A stretch of DNA of 64,000 bases from Vicugna pacos (Eukaryota; Chordata; Mammalia; Artiodactyla; Camelidae). The stretch lies in assembly GCF_048564905.1 (NCBI RefSeq), contig NC_133014.1:15881136-15945135 (forward strand), written 5' to 3'. The position numbers and the translations under genes were made by a program. Positions 40,687 through 51,862 of the stretch are shown here, in pieces (the stretch's first letter is position 1; each line of letters starts with the position of its first letter). The notes beneath the pieces are model-generated. The model was given only the letters and a program-made list of their open reading frames with translations, had not been told where the DNA came from and ran no database searches.

Positions 40687-40808
40687 ATACATGTGTATGT
40701 GTATGTATAACTGAATCGCTTTGCTGTACACCTGAAACTAACATTGTAAATCAACTACACTGAAATAAAAAAAAATAAATAAAATTTAAATAAATAAAAA
40801 AAAATAAA
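40687..40808 (+). mobile_element. L1 LINE extreme 3' end with A-rich tail
   Basis: It contains gctgtacacctgaaactaac, then attgtaaatcaactacactg and a long A/T-rich tail (AAAT and AAATAAAT runs). This is the same tail as at 15740-15820. It follows directly after the first of two related units at 40531 and 41366. Confidence 0.8.
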
Positions 40809-41278
40809 TGGCATTGGTAATTCCCTACCTCATATTTTCAGGTCAGCAGTGTCATGATGCTAGAAAAATAAAACAAAATAAACTGCAGGCACGAACTAGC
40901 AGAACCTGGGGAACACACTCTGGGAAACGGGACACGAGCGAACCTGCAGCGTCGGCCGGAGGAGCTTCCTACCTGCCGCGGCCCGGGGCTGTCTCCAAAG
41001 TAAAGGCGCTGAAACATGGAGCTTGAAAACCTCCGCATAAAAGTTACACTATTCATCACATTGTTAATGGAATTATTCATTATTTATAGATGACAGGGGA
41101 AAAGCTTTAAAAAAAAAAAAAAAACCTCCCTGGGAAAGAATAAATTTACAATACTCTAATCTATACCGTGGCAGAGATGGGGAGCATTGCCACGATGGAC
41201 GGGACCAGCCAGCTGGAGAGGCGTTTCCGTGGGCGGGAAGCCACGCAGGCGAGAGACAGGGCTGAAGGTAAAGGGGCA

Positions 41279-41330
41279 GCGCGCGCGCGCGCGTGCGTGT
41301 GCATCGGGGCACGTGCGTGCGTGTGTGGAC
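41279..41330. repeat. Compound CG/GT microsatellite
   Basis: (GC)n followed by GTGC and GT units. Its alternating purine-pyrimidine order with GC is the classic pattern prone to Z-DNA. It is unusually CpG-rich for intron. Confidence 0.9.
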
Positions 41331-41365
41331 CGGCTGTGTGTGTTCATCCACGAGTGGGCGGAGGA

Positions 41366-41493
41366 GGGGGGTGGGTTGTTGGTGTGTGTGTATGCGTGTA
41401 TTTTCAGAGAACTGAAGAGCTCTCAAACAGGTTTAGAAATTCAGAAGGAAAAAAAAAAGAACCAAAGCAAGCCAGGGACTTAGGGACTAGAGC
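41366..41493 (+). repeat. Related unit, copy 2
   Basis: It starts ggggtgggttgttggtgtg, then cagagaactgaagagctctc, aaacaggtttagaaattcag, an A run, and ends gccagggacttagggactag. It aligns with 40531-40653 over its whole length at about 835 bases distance, with mismatches and small length differences. The flanks are not alike. Confidence 0.75.
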
Positions 41494-42711
41494 AAAACAG
41501 ACTAGTCGCTGAAGTAACAGGAAAAAAGCAAACACCTGGGGCTGAATCGTGAGCAAGAAGGACAGAGACTGAAGCCAAAGCGGAGTGAAGGAGGAGTATT
41601 GCTGCTGCATTATTTGGGAGGGACTTAAAAAAAGAAACAGCTGGGCAGCTTCTCTTTGCTAGCAGCCTTCAGGGTCCTTCCCCATCAGCAAACAGCTCAG
41701 CCCCCAGCACCTGCTCGGGCGTCCTCGCCCTTCCGTGCGGCTGCCCCCTACAGGCCGGCAGGGGCGCGGCAGCAGCCGGCGGCAAAACCCCGCTGCCTGG
41801 TAACGCAGGGAGCGCTTCGCTTTAACGGGCAAGCCCCAGACAGAAAAGGGCAAGGCCGACAGAGGTGTGCCCCTGCAGGAGGATTTTATGCTCTTAGGTC
41901 CACTGAGGTTTTTACATTTCAAATGTCTAAGGCTCTTGTTTGCATTCTTAAAGCTCATCTAATCTTTGTATCCTTTTGATCTTTTGTTCCTCTTACATTG
42001 TCATTTTAGTTCATTTTAAAATTGTGGGGCTGTATTTCCTACTTTATCTTCTTCTTTTTAAATAAGCCTTATTTTCTTTCTAGCTTATCTATTTTCATTC
42101 CCTTTATTTGACTTACATAATATTTTGGTGCCTTGGGATTTTTACTGATTTTATTGTTTTAAACATGTTTACTTTAAAAATTATTGTTTCCATTCCTACA
42201 GTTATGGAGCGGCAGTTAGAAAGCATGGCCATAAAGACAGCAGCCGCAGTAACTTACTCCCAAGCAGAGGAGGCTAGGGTCCCCTTCTGCCATCAGGCTG
42301 GTGCTGTTACGGCCTCTCTTGTCCCACATAATTGATCTATTTTTCCAATGTTGAACTCTGTTAAAACTTTAACTTGCAAATAATTCTGGGGACCAGAGAG
42401 TTCAAAACTGCTTCCCAGAATCATACATTTGCCTACATTCACATACAGTGGTGAGAAGGGCACTGCTTTTAAATGGCACCTGTCATCCTTTCTCTCTACA
42501 AGGAGTCCTGTGATCTAAAATCGCAGTTCAGTCTAGGGACACTGCGCTCCCCTCACTGCAGGCTCCCACACCACAGGACGCAGCAGAGAGGCCTCTGCCC
42601 CAGCAGGACGCGGAACGCACCACACATGGCTTGACAGGGCCACGATGCTGCTCGCTCCATCTTACTGAAGAAGAAAATGATGCCAGAGATGTTCCCCGTG
42701 GCCACCCGTGG
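41494..42711. other. Intron, no clear feature
   Basis: A CpG-containing patch at 41690-41880 and AT-rich sequence after 41890. No protein is recognised. Confidence 0.5.
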
Positions 42712-42800
42712 GGTCTAGGAAAGGGGTACACCTGGAGTTGAACACAGGACCTTTGACTTGAAGCCCAGAGTTCCCGCCACTGTATCAGATTGCCCATATT
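42712..42800 (-). repeat. MIR-like SINE 5' part
   Basis: In reverse it reads as a tRNA-like head: cagtggcgggaactctggg, then gtcctgtgttcaactccagg. A vicSINE of the same strand lies about 110 bases further on, but the wording differs. Confidence 0.5.
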
Positions 42801-42908
42801 CAGCTGAAATGAGTCTAACAAATCATAATTATAAAACTGTATCTCTTATTTTTAAAAAGCATGAAATTCTCCTAAACCAAACACAATGGCACATGTATCA
42901 TCTGTCAC

Positions 42909-43041
42909 TTTTTTTTTTGGAGGGGGCTAATAATTAGTTTATTGGGTTTATTTATTTATTTAATAAACTGGGGATTGAGCCCAGGACCTCATGCATGTTA
43001 GGCATGCGCTCCCCCACTGACCAATACCCTCCCCGCCTCCA
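42909..43041 (-). mobile_element. tRNA-derived SINE, camelid vicSINE-like
   Basis: It has the same order as the copy at 23.9 kb: ggggattgagcccaggacct, catgttaggcatgcgctccc and taccctccccgcc. Here the tail is also visible (AAATAAATAAATAAACCCAA in reverse, then a run of A). This tail is characteristic of camelid vicSINE as I remember it and is the main support for a camelid source. Confidence 0.8.
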
Positions 43042-43064
43042 TCTGTCCTCTTTTACGTCATCTG

Positions 43065-43475
43065 GGTCCACTTCCCCTTCTAATGAGCAGCTGAAAGTAC
43101 AGCCATTCGTTCAACAAACGGGTGCCAGTTACTGTGGGTGTCTGAGAGCAGAGCCTGAAGAATCCTTTCTTTCAAGAGGTTCACTGTCTGGTAAAAACAA
43201 AAAGATGTACAACCAATTGTAATTTGGGATATACTGACAATGTTTAAAAAAAAAAATGACTGAGTGATGGGAACTTGCACCGCTGGGAGGCGGTAGGCAG
43301 TCACAGAAATCTTTCTGGAGGAGGTTATTCCTCGGCTGAGACTTAAAGAGTAAAAAGCAGTGGACCAAGCAAAGTCAGGGGCAGAAAGAGGTGATGTGGA
43401 CAGAATAAGAGGTGGGAACAAATGCCTGGAGGTGAAGCAGGGCACAGGATGCAAAGGGGATTACAGGAGGTGCAC
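43065..43475 (+). repeat. L2 LINE fragment, interrupted by an L1
   Basis: The pattern is ccattcgttcaacaaacggg, then ttcaagaggttcactgtctgg, then tctttctggaggaggttattcc and gctgagacttaaagag. This is the L2 internal-to-3' pattern. It ends where the L1 at 43476 begins. Confidence 0.65.
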
Positions 43476-43793
43476 TGGAATGAACTTACATATAACACAG
43501 AAACAGACTCACAGGCGTAGAATACAGACTTGTGGTTACCGGGGGGAGGGGGTGGGAAGGGATAAACTGGGAGTTTGAGATTTGCAGATACTGACTGGTC
43601 ATGTATAAAACAGACAACTCTATACTGTACAGCACAGGGGAATATATTCAGTATCTTACAGATGCTCACGGGGAAAAAGAATATGAAAAGGAATATATGT
43701 ATGTTCATGTATGACTGAAGCACTGTGCTGTGCACCAGAAATTGACACAGCATTGTGAACTGACTATATCTCAACAAAAATTTTTTTAAAAAA
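43476..43793 (+). mobile_element. L1 LINE 3' UTR inserted in or at the end of an L2
   Basis: The sequence runs acacagaaacagactcacag through agcacaggggaatatattc to gcaccagaaattgacacagc and an A-rich tail. It begins where L2-like sequence stops. It is 5'-truncated and non-coding. Confidence 0.85.
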
Positions 43794-45216
43794 GAATCAG
43801 AAAACAAAACACACAGAAAAACACCCAGATGTCAACTAGGTACAATAAGAAAGGTGCTGAGAAGAGGTGACTAGTTGTCCGGGAACACGCTCTGAACACA
43901 GGGCAGAGTGGGAATGGGCCGCCCGCCTTCTGGCCCCAGACTCTGCGATCGAGCCTCGCCCCTGCACCGTCTCCCTGGGGTATCCTTCTGCACGCAACAG
44001 CCACTTCTCCACTTCAGACAGGGAAGTAACAGTAGCACACGATTCTTTCCACTCAAGGAAGGTACGGAAACAGTGGACAGCGATCAGAGACAAACGCTCT
44101 TAAACTGCTACTTTTCCCTGCTTTTCATTTGTGACCTGTTTCAAACGGCTCAGCAGGTATCATAAAATACTTTTTCTACCAACAGCGAAAACACAAGTAT
44201 TTCTGAGTCTTTCTTGAGCTACAAAGCCACCATCTTAAAGCTGAATCCATATCTGACTGCACTCAAAGCCATCACTGAGCAGGACTGGCCTTACCTGGTA
44301 AGATACGGAGTGTAAAATTACATTTAATTACGGTCACGTCAGCAGAAAGGCTTTAGCATGCACAGAACACTAACGGAGTGGTTTTATACCCAAACAGTAA
44401 GTTCCCAAGATTTTTGATGCACAGTGGAGGAAGGTGAAGGTTTTTTTTTCTTCAGTAGCCAAGAAACTGTTTATTAAAGACTAGGAGAAAGTCTTATTTA
44501 TTACCTTAAGATTTTCTAGCTTTCAGTAGTAACTAGCCTCTTTAGACAGCTAATGAGTCATCTCAAATGTATGCAAGATTTTCAAAATGCCACAAAAGAC
44601 AGCAAAGAAAACCATTTGCTAATATAAAGTAGGGACTGATCTGATCCACTGTGTTCCTGAATCTGATCCTATGGAAAAAGCAAATGCCAGGAGTAAGAGC
44701 GTGTCCCGTGGTTTTCCTTGCTTTCTGCGACAACCCTGGAAGATCAATGCATCCCGGATTTTCACTACCTTCACAGTTCAAGGTAGCAACTACGAAAAGT
44801 AATAAACAGTCCTGCTCTGCCTGATAAACTCCAGCCCCTCACCGTGGCCTGCTGTCCAACACAACTATTTCAAATTAAACAAGAAGAAGGAATAAATGTC
44901 AACATGCCCTTACGCAGCCATTCGCTTTCATTTTTTAAAGATGTTAAAAAAATAGTTCCCAAAGAGGAAAGTGACATTAGTCAAACTCATTCTTCTACAA
45001 GAATATGGCATTCTGATGTGGGGTAATTACAGCAACGGAAATCAGAAAACCTGCAGGACAATGCGTGTTTAAGGGGGGGTACAGTTCGCCTTTAGTGATT
45101 CTGAGCTTTTCCCTGGAAGAGGCCACAATTTGCCTATCTTTACTTCCTTCCTTTGGCACCTTTATCATCACCCCGTCCTCCTGTTTACCTCTGCGTGTTT
45201 ATTACTATTATTTTTA
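43794..45216. other. Intron, no clear feature
   Basis: Overlapping short frames on both strands at 43836-44165 with no family resemblance. Confidence 0.5.
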
Positions 45217-45668
45217 ATTTTTTTTAATTTTTTTTTAATTGAGATAGAGTCAGTTTACAATGTTGTGTCAATTTCTGGTGTGCAGCACAGTGCTTCAGTC
45301 ATACAGAAACATACATATGTTCCTTTTCATATTTTTTAAGCATAGGTTAAGAATACAAGATATTGAATATAGTTCCCTGCGCTGTACGGTAAAAACTTGT
45401 TGTTTATCTATTTTATGTATACTGGTGTCTGCAGATCTCAAACTCCTAATTTATCCCTTCCCACCTGCCTCCCCGTTGGCAACTACACATCTGTTCTCTA
45501 TGTCTGTGACTCTGTTTCTGTTTTATATATAAGTTCATTTGTCTTTTTTTTTAGATTCCGCATATGAGTGATCTCATATGGTACTTTTCCTTCTCTTTCT
45601 GGCTTCCTTCACTTAGAATGATGATCTCCAGGTCCATTCTCCAGTAACATTCTACGGTGTTACTTTTT
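45217..45668 (-). mobile_element. L1 LINE 3' end fragment
   Basis: This is the reverse complement of the L1 3' UTR. Landmarks are gagatagagtcagtttacaatg read in reverse, the tgaatatagttccctgcgc stretch, and attccgcatatgagtgatctc marking the end of ORF2. It includes a short piece of ORF2 DNA beyond the stop region. Confidence 0.85.
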
Positions 45669-47709
45669 ACATGCCTATTATCCAGTTTAAACTATCTGAC
45701 TAGTAACCCCCGAGGCCGTGTCTCCCAGTTTCCCATCAAAATGCCTATAGATAGAGGCAGAAAAAGGAATTTTGTAGCCCTGAGAATTAAGAATGAAAGA
45801 CATCTTACAGACAATGAGGCATGATCATAATTCTGGCTCTGAATGCTTTAAATACTTCTTTTAAAGACTGAAGTCTGAGATAAAAGCATAAATCAAGACC
45901 ATTTTAATAAATTAACCGAGGTGTCTAAACCAAAAGCGTGTTATTTGTTCTGTTTTCAACACTCATTCTCCCTATGGTGTATCAATAATTAACACAGATA
46001 CATTTTCATCTTTTTCATTCTGTGCCAAGCTCTCTCCCAGTGAGAATCTTCCTACCTGCACATAAATTGTTCCTACCTGGGGTAACGTTTGAAATGGAAA
46101 CTACTAAAGATATTAACTTTTAATCATCTTTCTTTGTATTAAGCTACAGAGAAACGTTAAGCTCCATTTTGGACTTGCCTCCATTTAAGACTGCACGGTG
46201 TCTCACGGACCTTCTATTCTTTCTTCTCCGGCATATACTTAAAAATAAACTAATTATGCCATTTTTAATAGACTTAAGATATTATCTGCAATTAAACAGC
46301 TCACTTTAATTGGAAATAAATGACAAAGATAATGACTTGATAATTATACAACACATTTTATTCTTTGATATTTAATGCTTTAAAAAAAACCCAGAAATCT
46401 AAGCCTACATTAATTTCATTTGAGAGAGAAGCTATTTTCAAATTTTTTTTTAATTGAAGTATCGTTGATTTACAATGCTGTGTTAGTTTCTGGAGTACAG
46501 CAAAGTGACTCAGTATATACATGCTTTCTCAATTATTTTCCATTATCGCTTATTACACAATATTGAATATAGTTCCCAGTGCTCTACAGGAGGTCCTTGT
46601 TATTTATGTAGAGACGCTGACACTCAGGAGGACAGAGTCACCTATTTAGCAAAGGTAACGGCTAAGAAGAGCGGCCCGAGGTGGCCCAGCGGCGAACTGC
46701 TCCTTCTGGATGCTGTCATCTCAGGGCGGCCGGTTTCGCCTCCCTAGTTCCCTTGTCTGCTCACCCCAGGAAAGCAGGGCAGAGGGCATCATCCTTGGCT
46801 TCACATCATGGATTGATCAGAAAGCGAATATTCAAAACGCACTCAATCAAATCGAGTCTTTAAAGGGTCAAGAGTAAAACCGACTGCTTCTGAGTGAACA
46901 CACGGTCACCGTGTGGCTTCATTCCCCCTCTGTCTACACTGTTGACCATCTGTCTGCCCAGCTGCCGTCCTCTGCGACCTCAGTGTGGCGCCTGACACGA
47001 TCTGCCATCCACACCCCAGACTAAGCCTCGCCCGCACTTAGGGTGAGTCTTACATTTGGTTTCTTCTGCTGCACCCAGCTGAGTGCCCTGCATGTTAGTA
47101 GTTGATACATAGCTGCCAGTTAGCCGACTGAGAGGTCGTGAGCCAATTACATCCTTTTCCCAACTTCTACCAAAAGGCTCCTGGAACACAAGGGGGCACC
47201 CAGTGAATCCATCACTTGCAGATGAACACACACGGGCAGCCGTCCAGCTGGACGTGCGTATTTTGGTTTGCACTGATGTCTGACGTGGCTCAGTGAGCCT
47301 GAGATTCCAGATTACCGGGGCGGAGGCACATCACCACGTGTAGTAACAAATGTTAGTTCTGCCTGCAGTGTGAGGCGGCCGGGCTGAGGCTGCCAAATCG
47401 CTTGGCTGGCAGACTGCTACTGTAAAATCCTTGATCCTGATCCATCCAGAAAAAGGAACTATTTTAAGTTTCCACACAGTGTCAGCGAAGCCAATAGGCA
47501 TTCCCAGTGTGTGCGTGGAAGTACAGAGTATGTGTAAACAGGAGACTGTTACTGAAAGCAGCTCTGCCACTCACATGAAAACTCCACAAACATTTGAAAG
47601 TCTCACGTGAAGGTCTGATTAAACCAAGGTCAGTAAACAATGGCTTATGGGCCAAATTAAGCCTGCTCTCCATTTTTGTATGGTTGACAAGTTAAGAATG
47701 ATGTTTTTA
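45669..47709. other. Intron; AT-rich unique stretch and one L1 fragment
   Basis: 46230-46440 is unique AT-rich DNA with several TAATTA-type homeodomain core motifs. 46606-47709 is unremarkable. Confidence 0.45.
46444..46606 (-). mobile_element. L1 LINE 3' UTR fragment, second subfamily
   Basis: It shows the reverse L1 tail (taattgaagtatcgttgatt, gtttctggagtacagcaaag, attgaatatagttcccagtg). The wording differs slightly from the copy at 45.2 kb, which suggests another L1 subfamily. It lies about 800 bases from that copy in the same orientation. Confidence 0.8.
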
Positions 47710-48030
47710 AACAGTTGACAGACTTGCAGACATAGTAAACAACCTTATGATTAACTGGGGGGAAAAGGGTGGGAAGGGATAAATTTGGGAGTTTGAGATT
47801 TGCAAAGGTTAACCACTACACATAAAAATAGATTAAAGAACAGGTTTCTTCTGTACAGCACAGGGAACTGTATTCAATACCTTGTAATAACCTTTAATGA
47901 AAAAGAATATATGTATATATACGCATGACTGGGACATTATGCTGTACACCAGAAATTGACACATTGTAACTGGCTGTATGTCAGTTTAAAATAGATAGAT
48001 AGACAGATAGATAGATAGATCAAAAAAACA
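47710..48030 (+). mobile_element. L1 LINE 3' UTR with GATA-expanded tail
   Basis: The sequence runs gacttgcagacatagtaaac through cagcacagggaactgtattc to gtacaccagaaattgacac. The tail has expanded into ATAG repeats (about 47990-48020) before an A run. Confidence 0.85.
47990..48020. repeat. GATA microsatellite
   Basis: (ATAG)n with one ACAG unit, at the end of an L1 tail. Confidence 0.9.
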
Positions 48031-48959
48031 GTAGAAAAAAGAAACACCACAGGCCTACCAACATGTTACATTTCTGTCTAAAATCCTCTCCTTCATTACA
48101 TCTTTAAATAGTTAAAAAAAAAAAGATAAGCAACCAGAGACAAAGATAAAGATATGACATGAACCCAATAATCCAGCAACTGAATAATTAGTTACTGGAT
48201 TATCAACAGTTTAAATTTTTGTAAGTTTAATAATAGGAAAAATAAACTTCTTAACCCCCAAATTAGTTCCACTCTAGGTCTGTGGTTTGGAATGTTAAAT
48301 TGTCCCTTTAAAACAGAAAGTCAATTCATATTTCTCAGAAGCAATTATGACTTAATTGGCATTATCAACCTAATAAATTACTAGGTGATTTCCACAAACT
48401 GGTTAGGCACTCAAATTTCATGTCTGATGAAAGAGTAATTGTATCAATATTCTGCAAATATGCAAAGGAAATTGGTTCATTGGGCTCAAGGGAAATGCAT
48501 ACACCCTGAGTGTAAACTCATCTATCTTTTTCTGTCTGTTTTTAAGCAGGCAAATTAAGATGGGAAAGAAACAGTTTGTGTCTCACAGGAATAATGTGCA
48601 ATATGTTAATTGCTTCTCAAGAAACATAGCATGGCTTGAGAAGTACTCTTTGTGCTTAATGAGGATGTCATGTTCTCCCCCAAACTCTGAATTCTGATGT
48701 TCATCTGTTGATGATAATTTAAATCATACAGAGTCTTTGGGTGACACTGGAAGACAGACACCTGAAGAGGTTTAACCCAACAAGGAAGATAATGGATGCC
48801 CACTGGAACACAGCAGAATGCTGATTAAGGTGGGTCATGTCTGTCGCGGGGAAGCTGACAAGGCAGATGGCGCCACCCACAGGGATGAGAAGGAATCACG
48901 GGTGGATAAACCAGAGTGCCATTAAGACCAAAACAGTGAGCATATCCACTTCTGTCTCC
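48031..48959. other. AT-rich unique intron with the inverted repeat
   Basis: It holds the inverted repeat at 48168-48203, many TAAT motifs and a tgcaaatatgcaaag segment near 48453. There are few repeats and no coding frames. It could be a conserved non-coding element, but conservation cannot be seen from one sequence. Confidence 0.4.
48168..48203. repeat. Near-perfect inverted repeat
   Basis: Left arm ATAATCCAGCAACT (48168-48181) and right arm AGTTACTGGATTAT (48190-48203) pair at 13 of 14 positions around an 8-base AT-rich spacer. It lies in AT-rich unique intron just after an L1. Confidence 0.85.
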
Positions 48960-49400
48960 GTTCAACAAAGTTACTTGATGTCTTTGTGCTAACCGTACTG
49001 AGGAGAGTATGAATCAGACCTGGTCTCCCTCCTTCCAGGGCTCGCCGCTGGAGAGACAGAACTGGAAACAGAATAATATGTTTAATATTAATATGCACAA
49101 AGTACAGTTGTAACATAGAAGGAAACAGTGGTTTGGTTGCTAGGAGAATTGGAGATAGTTTCAAAAAATAGGGCATCTTGGTAAGAATGAGTATAAACTG
49201 ATTAGAAAAGAAAAGGAAGTTCAGGCAGAGGAAATACCACGAGAAGGAACGTGAGGCTAAAAGAGCAAGTGTCCATCCGAAGAGTAATAAACAGGTAATT
49301 ATGACAGAACATAGAATGGAATGTAACAAAAAGGAGGATGTGAGATGAAAGAGGCAGTCAGGGTCCTACTGAAATGACCTGATGCCACGCTGAGTGCTTT
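48960..49400 (+). repeat. L2 LINE fragment
   Basis: It has a bulk L2-like pattern (tctccctccttccagggctc, ggaagttcaggcagaggaaa, gtgctttaaagtttatcctg). It is strongly diverged. Frames on the minus strand (for example 48922-49329) are shadows of this repeat. Confidence 0.5.
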
Positions 49401-49487
49401 AAAGTTTATCCTGAAGACAGAATTTCACTGGTAAATAAAAGATAATACCTGACTTGCATTTTTGGCAAAGCTAGGCTGGCAGAGGTG

Positions 49488-49514
49488 ATGGGAGGGGGGG
49501 AGGGGGGGCAGGCA
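49488..49514. repeat. G-rich tract
   Basis: Runs of three, seven and seven G separated by single A, then further GG. It could form a G-quadruplex on the plus strand. Confidence 0.7.
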
Positions 49515-50127
49515 GAGCAGCCAGGTAGGAAGTTGCTTCAATGATTTGGGCCAAAGCATGGGCCTAGATACACGGTGGTCATAAACGAGAAGGTGAGAGG
49601 GCCACGTCAAAGATGCAAAAGGAACAGAACTCAGAGGATTTTGAGATTAACTGGAGAGGGCCGTGGGTGAGGCTCTCAGCGTTCTGGATTCAGTGGCCAC
49701 CTTCAAACAGGTCATCTCTTTATGTAAAAGAAGAAATCCAAAAGGAAGGTTAGGCTTGACAGAGATAAAACACCAGACTTAGTCTGAGAACGTGTTAGAT
49801 GCTTAGAAGTCATCTGAGCTAACACGTCACACCATCCAGGTGGACCCAGGCCTGCAGCTCCGGAGAGGAGCTGGGACCAGAGAAACAGACATGCGGTATG
49901 TGTGGTCCCAACAAGGGAGGCCCTTTAGTGAGAACTGAGTGGGGCAGAGGACAGAACTCGAGAGAAAAGCCGCAGTTAGGGGGCAGGGGAGGAAGCAAGT
50001 CCCGGAGACAGAGAGCGTGACGGTCAAAGAGGCAGGAAAAAATCCAAAGCGCAACACAGTCATTCTCGGAAGCTGAAGGGAATGCGACCTTGAAGGACAG
50101 AGCAGTTTGAGGAAGGAGACGCCTCAG

Positions 50128-50601
50128 TGTAACGGGGCAGGACCCCGCGGGGCCTTCCAGGCTCAGACCCGTCCCGTGTCCCCTGCGGCAGCTCCTCTCT
50201 GAAGCACCCCCGGAACAGTGCCTCATGCATGTTTCCTGAGTTTTTCAGATGCTAAAACCCACCACCAAAGGGAAGACATTAACTACTTGATGACTGTGAG
50301 CATGTGGGCCCCAGGTCCTGTGGTGCCCAGGGGTGGAGAGTGTTGACCACTCTGTTCCCTCGACACCAGCCAATCAGAGGACGGTGCACAAGCTGATCAC
50401 ACATCCTGCGACCCCCTCCCCTACCCGGACTTCAAATACGCTTTGCTGAAACCCTTTGGGGAATTTGGGGTTTCCTTGGGCACAAGCCACCCCATCTTCC
50501 TTGCTCAGCCCTGGAATAAACCCTTCTCTGCTCCAAACTCTGACATTTTGGCTTGTTTGGCCTCGCGGTGCTGCGGGCACGTGAACTTGCCCTGGGTACC
50601 A
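50128..50601 (+). mobile_element. Solo LTR, family A copy 2, flanked by a TCAG duplication
   Basis: The copy starts TGTAACGGGG and ends GGGTACCA. The four bases TCAG occur just before (50124-50127) and just after (50602-50605), which fits a 4-base target-site duplication typical of class I (gammaretrovirus-like) elements. The CCAAT box is at 50370-50377, the TATA-like ttcaaata at 50431-50438 and AATAAA at 50515-50520. No internal region is present, so it is a solo LTR left by recombination. It is antisense to CTNNA2. Confidence 0.8.
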
Positions 50602-50911
50602 TCAGCGTGACGACAGTCAGCGGAGATGTTAAGCCTCCACGAAGGGCAGCTTTCCAAGACAGAAGGCTTGATGACTTTTATTTAAGTTTGCCAAAATCCA
50701 AGATATACTGATTTAAACTTAAGAGCTGAAGCACACGGCAAGGTCAAAGATGCACTGTTGTATTATCTTTGTTGCTATCATCAGCTTTGCACTATCAAAA
50801 AATGCCTTTTCTCCATCCTTAAATGTAAGTAAGTTTTAACAGTAATTATAACCCTTCGACTAAAGTGGCCAACCCATCTTGCTTAAACTGCTCTCCAGGA
50901 GACCCTGTCAC

Positions 50912-50993
50912 ACGTTCTTTCTTTCATTCAACAAATGCTTACAGAGAGCTCACTCTGCACCAGGCTCTGTTAGGCACCAGAAGTAAAACTGCT
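50912..50993 (+). repeat. L2 LINE short fragment
   Basis: ttcattcaacaaatgcttac followed by caccaggctctgttaggcac matches the L2 segment around 'caacaaatatttattgagc'. Confidence 0.6.
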
Positions 50994-51429
50994 ACCACAC
51001 TTTTTTTTAAAGGCAAATGAATTAAAAGGCTATGAATTACAACACATGAAACACAACGCATCTATTCCCTCTTGTTTACTGTTCATGGAAACTCCACATG
51101 GAGAGTCACGGACTTGTTGCGAGACAGGAGCGCTGCCGCTCGTGAGCAGTCTGGCCCCCTCTGCTAGCTCCCTGGCCTAAGTAAGGCCATCCAGTCTCCA
51201 CCTGCGTCTGCAGGACTAGTGGTCACGTCAGAGCAGCAGACAGCTAGGTCTGAGCAGAGAGAGGGGGACGCAGGCCACACGGCAGAAACTGGGCAGAAAG
51301 GCACAGGCCAAATGCGGGAAACCACACATCATGTGAGCACCAGGGGGTCCCTAGGCAGAGAAAGAAAAGCAGGAACCTCTGGGATGATAAGTGGTCACAC
51401 CTTTTGGGGTGATGAGCAGTCTGGAGTCT

Positions 51430-51862
51430 GACAAAGAAAGGAGGGGAAAGGCAGGAATCTCCAGGGTCCGAATGTGACCTTTTGCTCATTATGCCCTCAT
51501 CTCAATAAAATTAGCCTTACAGATCAGAAGTTCCCAGCATGCACCGACACCATGAGACTTTTGATCCAGGCTAAATACGGACAAAAATCCCTCCTCCCTC
51601 CGGGAAGGTGGAGCTGGGATGATAATCAGGGAATATGACCCCAAACCCGTCCCTCCCCAATGAATATTCTGCCCATTCATTTTTACACCCTCTGTGACCA
51701 ACTTGCCAAAGAAGCTCAGGGCAGCCGCTCCTGTGAGCCTGCCCGCCCTCCCCTTGAGGGTGTGCTGTCCATCCTTTAATAAATCCTCACTTTGCTTTTT
51801 TAACCACTACGTCTTGTCTCTGAGTTCCTTCGGGGACGGCGGGACGAGAACCTGGAGCACCG
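51430..51862 (+). mobile_element. Probable LTR fossil, family unassigned
   Basis: A purine-rich tract (about 51433-51452) is followed by sequence with an AATAAA signal near 51777, then a U5-like T-rich segment and the stretch ctacgtcttgtctctgagttcc. This layout is that of an end LTR with a polypurine tract ahead of it. Exact ends are uncertain and no target-site duplication was found. No viral coding region is recognisable upstream. Confidence 0.4.

Larger units (their letters stand above)
49401..51429. other. Intron around the second family A LTR
   Basis: Apart from the G-rich tract, the LTR and a short L2, nothing is recognised. The minus-strand frame 49819-50226 is partly an LTR shadow. 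Confidence 0.5.
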
